From Actinomycetota bacterium (GTDB lineage Bacteria > Actinomycetota > Actinomycetes > S36-B12): 35,321 nucleotides of DNA. The position numbers and the translations under genes were made by a program. Positions 16,401 through 25,360 of this stretch are shown piece by piece. How positions within the stretch are numbered: the first letter of the stretch is position 1; each line of letters opens with the position of its first letter. The notes under the pieces were generated by a model, which was not told the DNA's origin, did no database searches, and saw only the letters and a list, made by a program, of their open reading frames with translations. The stretch spans positions 1 to 35,321 of the forward strand of contig JAQCEO010000015.1 of NCBI GenBank assembly GCA_027729805.1. The letters run 5' to 3'.

Positions 16401-16454
16401 CACCCCTTCAGTATGCCGCGGCCCAACCAGTAGGTCAGCCCCCGACGCTCCGAG

Positions 16455-16637
16455 TTAATCCACCTCATCAACCGAGCGGGCAGGTGTCGCAGTTACCACC
16501 TCTTGCCCCCGGGTGATTGCTGCGTCCAGCACGAATGCGGTGACCGCAACCCGTTGCTCCGCCGCCGCCCACCGAATCAGGGCCAGTTCGTCCGGGGTCA
16601 GCCTTAAGTTCAACCGCTCCGTTCGCAGATTCTTCAC
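16455..16637 (-). CDS. DUF1778/TacA-like ribbon-helix-helix protein
   Basis: A 60-aa protein with the DUF1778 pattern: RLNLRLTPDELALIRWAAAE followed by VTAFVLDAAITRGQE, an N-terminal beta strand and two helices of a ribbon-helix-helix fold. In TacA-type systems it is an antitoxin and repressor paired with a GNAT toxin. No GNAT gene follows here; the next genes are the zinc-ribbon protein and the phosphopantetheinyl transferase, so it is an orphan antitoxin or a simple regulator. GTG 16637 is preferred because GGGGG lies about eight bases upstream; TTG 16655 is the longer option. Confidence 0.65.
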   Translation of the reverse strand: MKNLRTERLNLRLTPDELALIRWAAAEQRVAVTAFVLDAAITRGQEVVTATPARSVDEVD

Positions 16638-16807
16638 CGCTAACCCCCTGCCCAACCCAGTTGCGTCTCGTGTTGAGCAAAGCGCAGGAGTCAGACAGTT
16701 ACACCGGTGTTATTTGTCGGTGTCTTCATCCTAAAGGGGCTGACAGCCTTCGCCCGATAGTGCAACATCTGTTTCAGAGCCTTAGGAAAACGACCTTTAG
16801 GAACAAC

Positions 16808-17257
16808 ATGGATGACGCAACCGCCTACGCCGCAGCACTCGCATCAGCCCGGGAGGGCATGGCCGAGGGCGGGATCCCGATCGGCGCCAGCCTCTTGGTC
16901 GATGGTGAGTTGCTGGCAGTCGGTCGCAATCAGCGTGTGCAACTTGGGAGCGCCATCCATCACGGTGAGACCAATTGCATAGAAAATGCAGGACGCCAAC
17001 CCGCAAGCGTGTATGCCCGCTCCACGATCTTCACCACCTTGTCGCCTTGCCTCATGTGCGCAGGCACCATATTGCTCTACAAAATCCCACGAGTGGTGAT
17101 CGGTGAGAACTCAAACTTCCAGGCAAGTGAGGAGCTACTGCGCAGCCACGGGGTCGAGGTTGTTGTGCTTGACGATGCCGACACCAAGACCATGTTCAAG
17201 GATTGGATCGAAGCGAATCCGAGGCTCTGGAACGAAGACATTGGCGAGGAGGACTAG
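16808..17257 (+). CDS. Cytosine/nucleoside deaminase (yeast FCY1-like)
   Basis: A 149-aa zinc-dependent deaminase of the cytidine-deaminase superfamily. The zinc ligand H52 and proton shuttle E54 are in HHGETNCIENAGR, and C81 and C84 are in TLSPCLMCAG. The closest recognisable relative is yeast cytosine deaminase, which shares HGE...ENxGR, TLSPCxMC, IPRVVIGEN and the C-terminal W-x-E-D-I-G-E. The likely reaction is cytosine to uracil plus ammonia in pyrimidine salvage, though related bacterial enzymes act on other bases. ATG 16808 has AGGA seven bases upstream; the frame is open further upstream but contains nothing domain-like. Confidence 0.88.
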   Translation: MDDATAYAAALASAREGMAEGGIPIGASLLVDGELLAVGRNQRVQLGSAIHHGETNCIENAGRQPASVYARSTIFTTLSPCLMCAGTILLYKIPRVVIGENSNFQASEELLRSHGVEVVVLDDADTKTMFKDWIEANPRLWNEDIGEED

Positions 17258-17303
17258 CCGCCACTAGGTAAGGTCTGGTCAATAAAGAAAGAGGCTAGGC
17301 CCG

Positions 17304-19031
17304 ATGGCGCCCCAGACGCAGTTGCACCGCCCCACCAACCCGGTGCTGGTACTTGACTGGGGCGGGGTCCTGACCACACCGGTGCAGGAGGCTTTCAACA
17401 GCTGGCTGGCGGCCGAAGAAATCGACCCCGATTCTTTCCAGCGCGTCATGCGCGAGTACCAAGACACCGCCGATAGCCCTCTGCATCGCCGTGAGCGCGG
17501 CGAGATCACCGTCGGCGAGCTGGAGGAGGCAATTGCTTCACGCTTGGTCACCTTGGCTGGGCAGCCGGTTTTGGCAACCGGGGTGATGACGAAGATGTTC
17601 AAACACATCAGACCTAATCCTGCCATGCTGCAGGTGGTTGCCTTGGCGCGCGAAAGCGGCTGGAAGACAGCCGTACTGTCAAATGCTTGGGATGACGATC
17701 ACTATGCCGCCGATTTGCTCACACAGTTCGACGCGGTGGTGCTTTCAGATATGGCAGGTGTGCGAAAACCTGATCTAAATGCGTACGAGGCGATCATCAA
17801 TGCCCTTGGGGTCACGGCCGCCGATTGTGTTTTTGTTGACGATATGCGCCGCAATGTGGTCGCCGCGGAATTGGCCGGTATGCAGGCGATCCAATACGTG
17901 CCCGGCGTTGAGAAGCTACTGACCGATTTGATCACCGACGGTTATCGGTCGGCGGCACCTAGCGCTGACCCCCGCGGGCTGCAACTGGCGCCGTTGACGA
18001 ATTACTTGAACACCCAACTCGGTGGCAATATCGTCGAACTTAGCCCCGAACTCCTGCCCGGGGGCCGATCCAACGTCAGCTACCGCCTAGCCGGTGGTGA
18101 TCTAGGCCCACTGGTGCTGCGCCGGCCACCACTTGGTCACATCCTGCCCACCGCCCACGACATGGGTCGCGAGTTCAAGGTGCTAACCGGCCTGACTTCT
18201 GTCGGATTTCCGGTGCCAAGGCCAATCGCCTTATGCGAGGACACGAATGTCATCGGGGCACCATTTGTTCTCATGGAGTTTGTCGACGGCTTGGTAATCG
18301 CTGACTCGGTGAGCGCAAGCAGTCTTGATCCGATCTCGGCGCGGCAAACCTCACAGAACTTCGTGCAGTGCTTGGCCAATTTGCACAACATTGATCCAGT
18401 TACCGCCGGGCTGGAGAACTTAGGTAAGCCCGCCGGCTACCTGCCAAGGCAACTCAGCCGCTGGATTAAGCAGTGGGAGTTGGCGAAGAAGATTGACTAC
18501 CCCAATGCCGATCTATTAATCAATTGGCTGCAGCGGGCGGTCACTTCCTTACCCGAGGAGACGAAAACTTCCATCGTTCATGGTGATTACCGCCTGGACA
18601 ACGCCATTATCGACCCAACAACAACTGAGATTAAGGCGGTCTTGGACTGGGAGATGTCAACACTTGGTGATCCACTGCTCGATGTTGCATTAACACTGCT
18701 CTATATGACGGAAAGTAATGACAACTTACGAAACACCATCCCAATTGCACTCGAGGTAACTTCCTCGCCCGGGTACTACAACCGATCCGAGTTCCTCGCC
18801 GCTTATTGCGCCATCACAGATGCGAATACCAGTTACCTAGATTTTTGCCTAGCTCTTTCATGCTTCAAGCTGGCGGCAATTCTTGAGTCAATTAAAAATC
18901 GCAGCAAAGCCGGGGAACAACTCGGTGGGGCCGAGCATTCTGGTGATCTCTTCGGCGTTGCATGCAATAATTTGTTATTACTAGGCTTAGCTGTCGCTGA
19001 GGGTGACGGAGTCTGCGGACTCAACCGGTGA
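17304..19031 (+). CDS. HAD hydrolase fused to APH-type phosphotransferase (ACAD10/11-like)
   Basis: A 575-aa two-domain protein. Residues about 13-215 are a HAD hydrolase: nucleophile D18 in LVLDWGGVLT, motif II in AVLSNAW, the lysine in GVRKPDLNAY and acidic motif IV VFVDDMRRN. The usual second aspartate (DxD) is Gly here, as is common in the DxGGV subgroup. Residues about 235-575 are an aminoglycoside-phosphotransferase/choline-kinase fold: GGRSNVSYRL, the invariant LRRPP, FVLMEFVDG, the Brenner motif IVHGDYRLDN and the Mg loop VLDWEMSTLGDP. This order matches the N-terminal half of ACAD10/11, where the kinase phosphorylates hydroxyacyl-CoA; the dehydrogenase domain is absent. The adjacent TesB thioesterase supports a role in acyl-CoA turnover. 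Confidence 0.88.
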   Translation: MAPQTQLHRPTNPVLVLDWGGVLTTPVQEAFNSWLAAEEIDPDSFQRVMREYQDTADSPLHRRERGEITVGELEEAIASRLVTLAGQPVLATGVMTKMFKHIRPNPAMLQVVALARESGWKTAVLSNAWDDDHYAADLLTQFDAVVLSDMAGVRKPDLNAYEAIINALGVTAADCVFVDDMRRNVVAAELAGMQAIQYVPGVEKLLTDLITDGYRSAAPSADPRGLQLAPLTNYLNTQLGGNIVELSPELLPGGRSNVSYRLAGGDLGPLVLRRPPLGHILPTAHDMGREFKVLTGLTSVGFPVPRPIALCEDTNVIGAPFVLMEFVDGLVIADSVSASSLDPISARQTSQNFVQCLANLHNIDPVTAGLENLGKPAGYLPRQLSRWIKQWELAKKIDYPNADLLINWLQRAVTSLPEETKTSIVHGDYRLDNAIIDPTTTEIKAVLDWEMSTLGDPLLDVALTLLYMTESNDNLRNTIPIALEVTSSPGYYNRSEFLAAYCAITDANTSYLDFCLALSCFKLAAILESIKNRSKAGEQLGGAEHSGDLFGVACNNLLLLGLAVAEGDGVCGLNR

Positions 19032-19074
19032 TTGATGCAATACTTAGCACCAGTGAAGAGATTCGGAGAGTGCC

Positions 19075-19935
19075 ATGGCGGCCAGTGCGAGTCGCTTCAT
19101 TGACCGGCTGACCCTAGAGACCGTGGATCGCGATATTTTCTCGGGCACCTGCCACTCGGGCGCACCGCTTCGCGCCTACGGTGGCCAAATTGCTGCGCAG
19201 GCTTTGATGGCCGCCGGGATGACCGTTGACGATAAGGCTCGGCGGGTGCATTCACTCCACGGCTACTTTCTTCGCCCTGGGCGCACCAAAGACTCAATCA
19301 TCTACTTGGTTGATCGGCCACGTGATGGTCGATCTTTCTCCACCCGCATCGTGCGTGCGGTTCAACAAGGCGAAACGATCTTCTTGATGACGGCATCCTT
19401 CGCCGTGACAGACATTGGACCGGACCACCAATTCGAGATACCCGCGGTCGCGCCACCAGATGAAGTGCCGGAGATGTCATACCCGGAGATTTTGGCGCTC
19501 GATCCCGATAGCGCCCTCAGCTTGAACTACCCGGACCAAGCTTTGATTGATCTGCGCATTGTCGACCATGAACACCATGTTTTGCTGAGCGATGGCCGTT
19601 ACGAAAGCATGTCATGGGTGCGCATTACCGAACCCCTCGCGACTGATCCGTTGACTCAGGCCGGTGCACTTACCTATCTATCTGATCTGACGATGGTCCG
19701 TACCGCACTTAGCCCCCACTTCGAAATGCACGACGAACTACAACTGGCCTCGATTGACCACGCGATGTGGTTTCACGCACCGATCGACACCGGCCAGTGG
19801 CTGCTCTTCGCGCAGGACACCCCGGTGGCCCGCGGCGGCCACGGCCTCGCCCGCGGGTTGTTCTATGACCGACAGGGTCAACTTGTTGCTTCGGTGGTGC
19901 AGGAGTCGCTCATGCGAATGCGCAGGCGTCATTGA
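19075..19935 (+). CDS. tesB: Acyl-CoA thioesterase II (TesB family)
   Basis: A 286-aa double-hotdog thioesterase, the same length as E. coli TesB, hydrolysing acyl-CoA to free acid and CoA. Family features are LRAYGGQIAAQALMAAG, VHSLHGYFLRPG, RDGRSFSTRIVRAVQQG, the catalytic aspartate in LTYLSDLTMV, the Ser/Thr position in LASIDHAMWFH (Ser replaces the usual Thr) and the glutamine in SVVQESLMRMR. GGAGAG lies six bases before ATG 19075. It lies 43 bp downstream of the HAD-phosphotransferase fusion gene and probably shares its transcript. Its end overlaps the convergent gene by 7 bases. Confidence 0.92.
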   Translation: MAASASRFIDRLTLETVDRDIFSGTCHSGAPLRAYGGQIAAQALMAAGMTVDDKARRVHSLHGYFLRPGRTKDSIIYLVDRPRDGRSFSTRIVRAVQQGETIFLMTASFAVTDIGPDHQFEIPAVAPPDEVPEMSYPEILALDPDSALSLNYPDQALIDLRIVDHEHHVLLSDGRYESMSWVRITEPLATDPLTQAGALTYLSDLTMVRTALSPHFEMHDELQLASIDHAMWFHAPIDTGQWLLFAQDTPVARGGHGLARGLFYDRQGQLVASVVQESLMRMRRRH

Positions 19936-20564
19936 CACTGAGGTGCGGCGGCGAAGGCATCCCCGAGTTCACCTCGCTTTGGCCCCGTAACCTCGTCTAG
20001 CACTCGAATGAACTCCTTGCCCGCATCAAAGGTGTCTTTCGCGGAGCTGCCGGCTTGTACCAAGGCAGCAGCCAAACTAAGCGGGTCCTTCGCTTCGCGG
20101 GCTTCATCAATATGTTTTGCGGTCTCGTCGCGGGCCTTCAACAACTCATCACCACTGCCCTGAACTTCGGTGACAATCGCTGACACCTCGACATAATCAA
20201 TCGGTACTTGCCCGAGCGCGGTACCCAGGTCTTCCATCGCAGCGTTGATTTCATCCAGATGGGCATCTAACTGGGCTTGAAATTGATCGGCAGCGGAGAC
20301 CCCCGAGTTCGGATCGAAGGTTAGATCCTTACCAAAGTCAATCAACGTCGCGCCGATGCCATCGCGCGCCACACACACCCCACCTGCCCAGCGGGCTAAT
20401 GCCACCGCGGGATCTGGTGTTGGTGAGACTGAAGGGGTCGCCGAGGTCGCGGCGACTGACGGCGCCTCAGCAACTTCAGCGGTGCCGGTCACCTGACTCA
20501 GGTAATACACCAGGCCAAAGAGCACCACGATCACGGCGGCCACTGCTATCACGGTTCGGCGCAT
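19929..20564 (-). CDS. Membrane-anchored or secreted helical protein, unknown
   Basis: A 211-aa protein with one N-terminal hydrophobic segment (RRTVIAVAAVIVVLFGLVYY) lacking an obvious cleavage site, then a Pro/Ser/Thr/Ala linker (about 30-55) and an extracytoplasmic helical region rich in D, A, E and Q (QFQAQLDAHLDEINAAMEDL and further). Two cysteines, in GGVCVARDG and at the C-terminus (APQC), may form a disulfide. The layout fits a substrate-binding or periplasmic-type helical bundle held at the membrane; no named family is recognised. Start MRRTV at 20564 is preferred to 20570. It is convergent with tesB. Confidence 0.6.
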   Translation of the reverse strand: MRRTVIAVAAVIVVLFGLVYYLSQVTGTAEVAEAPSVAATSATPSVSPTPDPAVALARWAGGVCVARDGIGATLIDFGKDLTFDPNSGVSAADQFQAQLDAHLDEINAAMEDLGTALGQVPIDYVEVSAIVTEVQGSGDELLKARDETAKHIDEAREAKDPLSLAAALVQAGSSAKDTFDAGKEFIRVLDEVTGPKRGELGDAFAAAPQCQ

Positions 20565-20570
20565 AGCCAA

Positions 20571-20992
20571 CTATCACCCAGAACACCCCAAATAGTCGGT
20601 AATTTCGCAGATTCGTCGCGACGACGCCAGTGAGATCGCCTTGAAGCAACGTGAGTTAGTACGAATAGGCATTGACCGTCCGGTAGCCCACGCCGTCAGG
20701 TCACCAAGTGGTTGGAGTGGCGCGAGCGCACCTACCGCAAGCTACCCGCGCGTCACTCACGTAGAGATGGCAACCGCACTAAAAGGCAATGCGCAATTGC
20801 GAATGCTGAATCTGCGCCGTAGCAGTGAGTTCGATGACGGTTACGTGCTTGAGACGGTTGATGTGTAAGTGGTGCAGTCACCGGCTCGCTGCAACTAACT
20901 CTCATTAGTAACACCGCCACCAAGGCTCAAGAATTTTTAGTTGAATTCGGTCGCGCCGAACACCTACCCCTGTGAGACTACCGGTACACAAT
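20571..20992. other. Gene-poor stretch with a possible SRPBCC relic
   Basis: No secure gene. On the forward strand at 20641-20868 the translation includes LVRIGIDRPVAHAV and RVTHVEMATALKGNAQLRML, followed by LETVDV. This loosely follows the start of SRPBCC/polyketide-cyclase proteins (IDRPVxxV...W...V...G). The middle would need frame shifts to align, and the C-terminal half is missing. It may be a decayed gene or chance. The rest contains the upstream region of the acyl-CoA ligase gene; I cannot assign promoter boxes. Confidence 0.25.
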
Positions 20993-21004
20993 CAAGGAGG
21001 CCAT

Positions 21005-22552
21005 ATGATCATCCACTCATCCCCCCTGGCAGACGTCGAAATCCCCAACATTGCCATCACCTCGTATGTGCTGCAAGAGGCCGCGCGGGTACCTGATCGC
21101 GAGGCCATAATTGATGGGCCGACCGGTCGCAGTTACACCTACGCCAAGTTAAGTGGAATGATCCACGCATTCGCCGGTGGCCTACAGGCCCGCGGCCTGG
21201 GCCCGGGCGACACCATTGCGCTGATTTCACCGAACATCCCCGAGTTTGCGATCGTCTTTCATGGCGCCGCGGTAGCAGGGGTGGCAGTCAGTACCGTCAA
21301 CCCGACCTACACCGCTGAAGAAATCCGCTTTCAAATCCTTGACTCAGAATCGAAATTGCTCATCACCATCGCCATGTTCCTTGAGACCGCCCAAGAAGCA
21401 ATTAATGGAACTGACGTCACCGAGATCGTCATAATCGGTGACGCCCCCGAGGGCACCACCGCATTGGCCAGCATGTTCGGCGCCCCGATTGCGCAGGTAG
21501 AAGTTGATCCAAGCAGTCATGTGGTGGTGCTGCCTTATTCGTCGGGCACCACCGGGCTGCCGAAGGGCGTGATGCTCACTCACCGCAATCTGGTCGCCAA
21601 CCTCGCGCAGGTCGAGGAAGCACTATCGATAGATGACGGCGAGATCGTGCTTGCGGTTTTACCCTTCTTCCATATCTATGGCATGCAGGTACTGCTAAAT
21701 GAGTTCCTGTCGCGCGGGGCCACCATCGTCACCGTGCCGCGCTTTGACCTCGAGCAATGTTTGAGCATCATTCAAGAACGGCAGATCACCCGACTATTTG
21801 CCGTCCCGCCAATCGTCCTCGCCCTCGCAAAGCACCCACTTGTTGACAAGTACGACCTCTCAAGCCTAAAGCAGGTGTTTTCCGGAGCCGCACCACTTAG
21901 TGCTGAACTTGCCCAAGAGGCGGCCAAGCGCATCGACTGCGATGTGGTTCAAGGCTTCGGGATGACGGAGTTGTCGCCGGTGAGCCATGTGACTTGGCCC
22001 GGGCAGTTCAAGCCCGGCACCGTTGGCGTCACCATCCCAAACACCAAGTGCCGCATCGTGGACCCCGAGACCGGTGAAGACCAAGGGGTTGGTGGCGTCG
22101 GTGAGCTTTGGGTTCAGGGCCCGCAGGTGATGGCTGGCTACCTTAATAATGCCGAGGCCACCGCGCTTACCATCGACGCCGATGGCTGGCTGAAGACCGG
22201 TGATGTTGCCACTATCGACGCCGATGGCCACGTCACTATCGTGGATCGCCTAAAGGAGTTGATCAAATACAAGGGCTTCCAGGTGCCACCGGCCGAACTT
22301 GAAGCGCTGCTGCTCACCCACCCGAAGATCGCCGATGTTGCCGTCATCGGGGTACCCGATACTGAAGCCGGTGAGATCCCCCGCGCCTTCGTCGTGCTTC
22401 GGGCCGACCAGACACTTACGGCAGCTGACATCACCGCCTTCATGCACGACAAAGTTGCGACCTATAAAATGGTTCATGACGTAGTTTTCGTGGACGTGAT
22501 CCCGAAGTCTGCATCCGGCAAGATTCTGCGCAGGCTACTGCGCGACCACTAG
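21005..22552 (+). CDS. Acyl-CoA ligase, 4-coumarate:CoA ligase-like
   Basis: A 515-aa AMP-forming acyl-CoA synthetase of the ANL superfamily: acid + ATP + CoA to acyl-CoA. Motifs: P-loop YSSGTTGLPKGVMLTHRN, A5 QGFGMTELSPVSH, A7/A8 GWLKTGDVATIDADG then IVDRLKELIKYKGFQVPPAE, and A10 PKSASGKILRRLLRD with the adenylation lysine. The A8 hinge and KGFQVPPAELE are typical of plant-type 4CL and luciferase relatives, so aromatic or medium-chain acids are plausible substrates. ATG 21005 follows a perfect AAGGAGG at the right distance; an upstream in-frame ATG (20972) lacks one. It lies near TesB and the HAD-kinase fusion, pointing to local acyl-CoA metabolism. Confidence 0.9.
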   Translation: MIIHSSPLADVEIPNIAITSYVLQEAARVPDREAIIDGPTGRSYTYAKLSGMIHAFAGGLQARGLGPGDTIALISPNIPEFAIVFHGAAVAGVAVSTVNPTYTAEEIRFQILDSESKLLITIAMFLETAQEAINGTDVTEIVIIGDAPEGTTALASMFGAPIAQVEVDPSSHVVVLPYSSGTTGLPKGVMLTHRNLVANLAQVEEALSIDDGEIVLAVLPFFHIYGMQVLLNEFLSRGATIVTVPRFDLEQCLSIIQERQITRLFAVPPIVLALAKHPLVDKYDLSSLKQVFSGAAPLSAELAQEAAKRIDCDVVQGFGMTELSPVSHVTWPGQFKPGTVGVTIPNTKCRIVDPETGEDQGVGGVGELWVQGPQVMAGYLNNAEATALTIDADGWLKTGDVATIDADGHVTIVDRLKELIKYKGFQVPPAELEALLLTHPKIADVAVIGVPDTEAGEIPRAFVVLRADQTLTAADITAFMHDKVATYKMVHDVVFVDVIPKSASGKILRRLLRDH

Positions 22553-22654
22553 CACACAACTTTTACCGGATTGGTTCGCGCTGGACACCGCTGCTCAATC
22601 AGGTTGCCATGGTTACGCAAACGACTGTTTTTGGTTGACGCTTGGGTAACGATC

Positions 22655-23830
22655 TCACCGCTTCGAACGTGCCGCGCCAGGCCGCTGATCCCACCACCAG
22701 CCGACTGGCTCCGCGTAGCGAGCCAAAACCGGTCCGATAGCAGCGGTGAGGAGCACGTATGCCGCAACGAATGCCTGGAACTGATCAGTGAGAACAGTAG
22801 ACACGGCGGCGATTCCAGCTATGACGATGCTGAATTCACCGCGTGCGCTGAGTAGTGCCCCCGCACGCAATCGCGAGATGGTTCCACCATATACCGTGTT
22901 ACTCGCGTACCAACCCGTGACGAATTTCGTAGCGATGGTTACGAGAGCGAGGACAAGGGCTGGCAAAATCACGCTCGGCAAATCAGCGGGATTCGTCGAC
23001 AGACCGAAATAGGCAAAAAAGACAGCGGCAAGTAGCTCACGAAGAGGATCGAGGCGGCGGCGTGCTACCTCGGCCACCTCGCCGGTTAGCAGCAGGCCAA
23101 CTAGGAAGGCAGCGACCGCGGGGGAAAAGGAGACTAGCCCGGCAAGTCCTGCTGCGGCGACCGCCGCCCCGAACACCACAAGTAACAGGCCAACGGGCTC
23201 TGATGCGGTAAAGACACGCTGCACCCAAGACTCTCGTCGAACGGCAATGAACACGACTAAGGCGACGACCAGCAGCGCGATACCGGTGGAGATCAGACCA
23301 TTGACTAGGCCGGCGCCGGCTAGTACCACCGTGAGAATCGGCAGGTAGGGGGCCATCACCAGATCCTCGAGGACCAAGATGCTGACAACGGGTCTTGTCT
23401 CCGGATTGTGTCGCCATCTAAGGTCGCGAACCACTTGAGAGACAATTCCTGACGAGGAGATATACGTGACGCCACCGAGCGCCAGCGCGCCAGCGAAGCC
23501 CCAGCCGAGGATCAGCGCCATTGCCACGCCCGGTGTCGCATTAAGCACCAGGTCGATGAGCCCTGATCGCGACTGCTGTCGCGCCGTCTGGACAAGTTGT
23601 TTACCTGAGTACTCAAGTCCAAGTAGGAGTAGCAGCAGAACGACACCCAACTCGGCAAGTGTGGGCACCAAAATGCCACGCGTATCGATGCCGTAGACGC
23701 CGCCTTCGCCCAAAAGCAGTCCAGCGAGCAGGTAAAACGGGACAGCAGAGAAACCGAAGCGATGCGCAATGCGAGCTATAACACCCAGACCAAGCACGAG
23801 CAGCCCGAACTCCAAAAAAAGCATAGGCAT
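22655..23830 (-). CDS. Kef-type cation/proton antiporter (CPA2)
   Basis: A 391-aa membrane protein with about 11-12 hydrophobic segments, of the Na+/H+ exchanger (CPA2/KefB) family. Typical blocks are FSAVPFYLLAGLLLGEGGVY, LAELGVVLLLLLLGLEYS, ALGGVTYISSSGIVSQVV (the unwound-helix region), ILVLEDLVMAPYLPI (the conserved ED pair) and LSARGEFSIVIAG. It lacks the C-terminal TrkA-N (RCK) domain of full-length Kef proteins, ending instead in a short charged tail; no separate RCK gene is adjacent. Potassium or sodium/proton exchange is likely. ATG 23830 has AGG seven bases upstream; GTG 23863 is the longest option. Confidence 0.88.
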   Translation of the reverse strand: MPMLFLEFGLLVLGLGVIARIAHRFGFSAVPFYLLAGLLLGEGGVYGIDTRGILVPTLAELGVVLLLLLLGLEYSGKQLVQTARQQSRSGLIDLVLNATPGVAMALILGWGFAGALALGGVTYISSSGIVSQVVRDLRWRHNPETRPVVSILVLEDLVMAPYLPILTVVLAGAGLVNGLISTGIALLVVALVVFIAVRRESWVQRVFTASEPVGLLLVVFGAAVAAAGLAGLVSFSPAVAAFLVGLLLTGEVAEVARRRLDPLRELLAAVFFAYFGLSTNPADLPSVILPALVLALVTIATKFVTGWYASNTVYGGTISRLRAGALLSARGEFSIVIAGIAAVSTVLTDQFQAFVAAYVLLTAAIGPVLARYAEPVGWWWDQRPGAARSKR

Positions 23831-24006
23831 CTCAGTACCTGTTATCGACGCTACTACCGGCACCCCCTGATCATGGCAGGCCTAGGTTACAATCGGTAAC
23901 TCAGGAGCGTGCGAGCCGACAGCCTCGGCACTCGACAAAGATGGCGCCCTACAATGTCCTCCACCACTTTGGTTTCGTAAACGCCACTCCTAATGAAGGG
24001 CTCCAA

Positions 24007-24459
24007 ATGCAGCTGACCCCAGGCAAGTTACTCCCGTCATTAGCAGCTGGGGCGTTGGCCGCCAGCCTGCTCGTTGCCGCGGCCCCGGGCGCTGCGGCTG
24101 ATCCGGCATCACCACTTGTCGGCACCTGGGTTGGCGCTGCTGACGTCTATTACGGTGGCAAGTACTCACAGGGCACCGAGAAGATCATCATCACCGTGGC
24201 CAAAGGCAGTGTCGCCAAAGGCACCTGGCAATGGAAATCAACCGGTGGCAGGTGGTCTAAGCCGGCACCGGTGCAATTGATTGCCATGGACTCCGTAGCC
24301 GGTGAGGCCCACATTGACATTCTGGGCGCTGACGCTGACGGCACCTACGAGGGCGTGCTGATCCCCGGGGTGAGCCTGGAGATCGGCTACATGGATTCGC
24401 AACATAAAGCCGTAAAGCAAACCCTTGTCCTGCATTCGTTGATGACAAAAGCCCAGTAG
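24007..24459 (+). CDS. Small secreted protein, unknown function
   Basis: A 150-aa protein with a Sec signal peptide (LLPSLAAGALAASLLVAAAP, cleavage likely after GAAA). The mature domain is beta-rich and compact: LVGTWVGAADVYYGG, EKIIITVAKGSVAKGTWQWK, GEAHIDILGADADGTYEG and ends with KQTLVLHSLMTKAQ. The repeated GTW pattern recalls extracytoplasmic beta-barrel proteins, but I do not recognise a family. ATG 24007 is used because the signal peptide begins there; the longer frame to 23941 adds residues with no signal character. The aldo/keto reductase gene starts 3 bp after its TAG. Confidence 0.6.
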   Translation: MQLTPGKLLPSLAAGALAASLLVAAAPGAAADPASPLVGTWVGAADVYYGGKYSQGTEKIIITVAKGSVAKGTWQWKSTGGRWSKPAPVQLIAMDSVAGEAHIDILGADADGTYEGVLIPGVSLEIGYMDSQHKAVKQTLVLHSLMTKAQ

Positions 24460-24461
24460 TT

Positions 24462-25328
24462 ATGCCCGCCCCGATTCCCGCCGGCGGCACCTTCACTCTC
24501 GGCGTGAATACCGATGATCCGATCACGATCCACCGCTTGGGTTTTGGCGCCATGCGCGTCACCGGCGCCGGCATCTGGGGTGATCCACCCGATCATGGTG
24601 TTGCCATCAAAGTGCTACGTCGCGCGGTTGAGCTAGGTGTTGACTTCATCGACACCGCTGACTCATATGGCCCATATGTGAGCGAGGATCTCATTCGCGA
24701 GGCGCTATACCCGTATGGCGACGTACTGATCGCCACCAAGGGTGCGCTGACCCGGCAGGGGCCAGATAAGTGGGAGGTGGTCGGCAGCCCGGCGTATCTT
24801 CGCCAATGTGTGCAGATGTCACTTCGACGCCTTGGTGTTGAGCGCATCGACCTTTGGCAACTCCACCGCATTGACCCAAAGGTGTCGGCCGCGGACCAAT
24901 TCGGTGTCATCAAAGAAATGCAGGGCGAAGGCTTGATTCGTCATATCGGGCTCTCCGAGGTAAGTGTTGCTGACCTCGTAAGTGCCCAGCAGGTTTTCAA
25001 CGTCGTAAGTGTGCAGAACCTGTATCACGCCGGTAACCGCGCATCTGAAGATCTTCTGGATCACTGCGCCGCGAATCAGATCGGTTTCATCCCGTGGTTT
25101 CCGCTCGGCAACCGCGAGTTAGTTGCCGCCGATGGTCCACTCGCCGGCATCGCAACCCGGCTGGGCTGCGCCCCGGCGCAGGTCGCCTTAGCTTGGCTGC
25201 TTCAGCATTCACCGGTAATGCTGCCGATACCGGGCACCGGCTCCATCGCGCACCTTGAGGAGAACTGCGCCGCCGCGGCTGTGCAACTTGATGCTCAGGC
25301 GATCAGCGAGATCCACGCCCTCCCCTAG
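24462..25328 (+). CDS. Aldo/keto reductase
   Basis: A 288-aa NADPH-dependent oxidoreductase with a TIM-barrel fold. The catalytic tetrad is visible: D64 and Y69 in DFIDTADSYG, K93 in IATKG and H135 in WQLHRID. Further family blocks are LGFGAMRVTG at the start, GLSEVS, the NADPH-side VSVQNLYH and IPGTGSIAHLEEN near the end. It resembles the YajO/YghZ-like short AKRs of bacteria (oxidoreductases of unsettled substrate). No clear Shine-Dalgarno precedes the ATG, which begins 3 bases after the stop of the upstream secreted-protein gene, so translation is probably coupled. Confidence 0.88.
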   Translation: MPAPIPAGGTFTLGVNTDDPITIHRLGFGAMRVTGAGIWGDPPDHGVAIKVLRRAVELGVDFIDTADSYGPYVSEDLIREALYPYGDVLIATKGALTRQGPDKWEVVGSPAYLRQCVQMSLRRLGVERIDLWQLHRIDPKVSAADQFGVIKEMQGEGLIRHIGLSEVSVADLVSAQQVFNVVSVQNLYHAGNRASEDLLDHCAANQIGFIPWFPLGNRELVAADGPLAGIATRLGCAPAQVALAWLLQHSPVMLPIPGTGSIAHLEENCAAAAVQLDAQAISEIHALP

Positions 25329-25360
25329 CGGCGGCAAGAATCCAAGCCAAGAAACGAGCA

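Noticed and set aside
22612-22652. Imperfect GTTACgCAA / TTGgGTAAC hairpin after the acyl-CoA ligase
   Set aside because: A central mismatch, a loop of over 20 bases and no U tract make it too weak to call a terminator.
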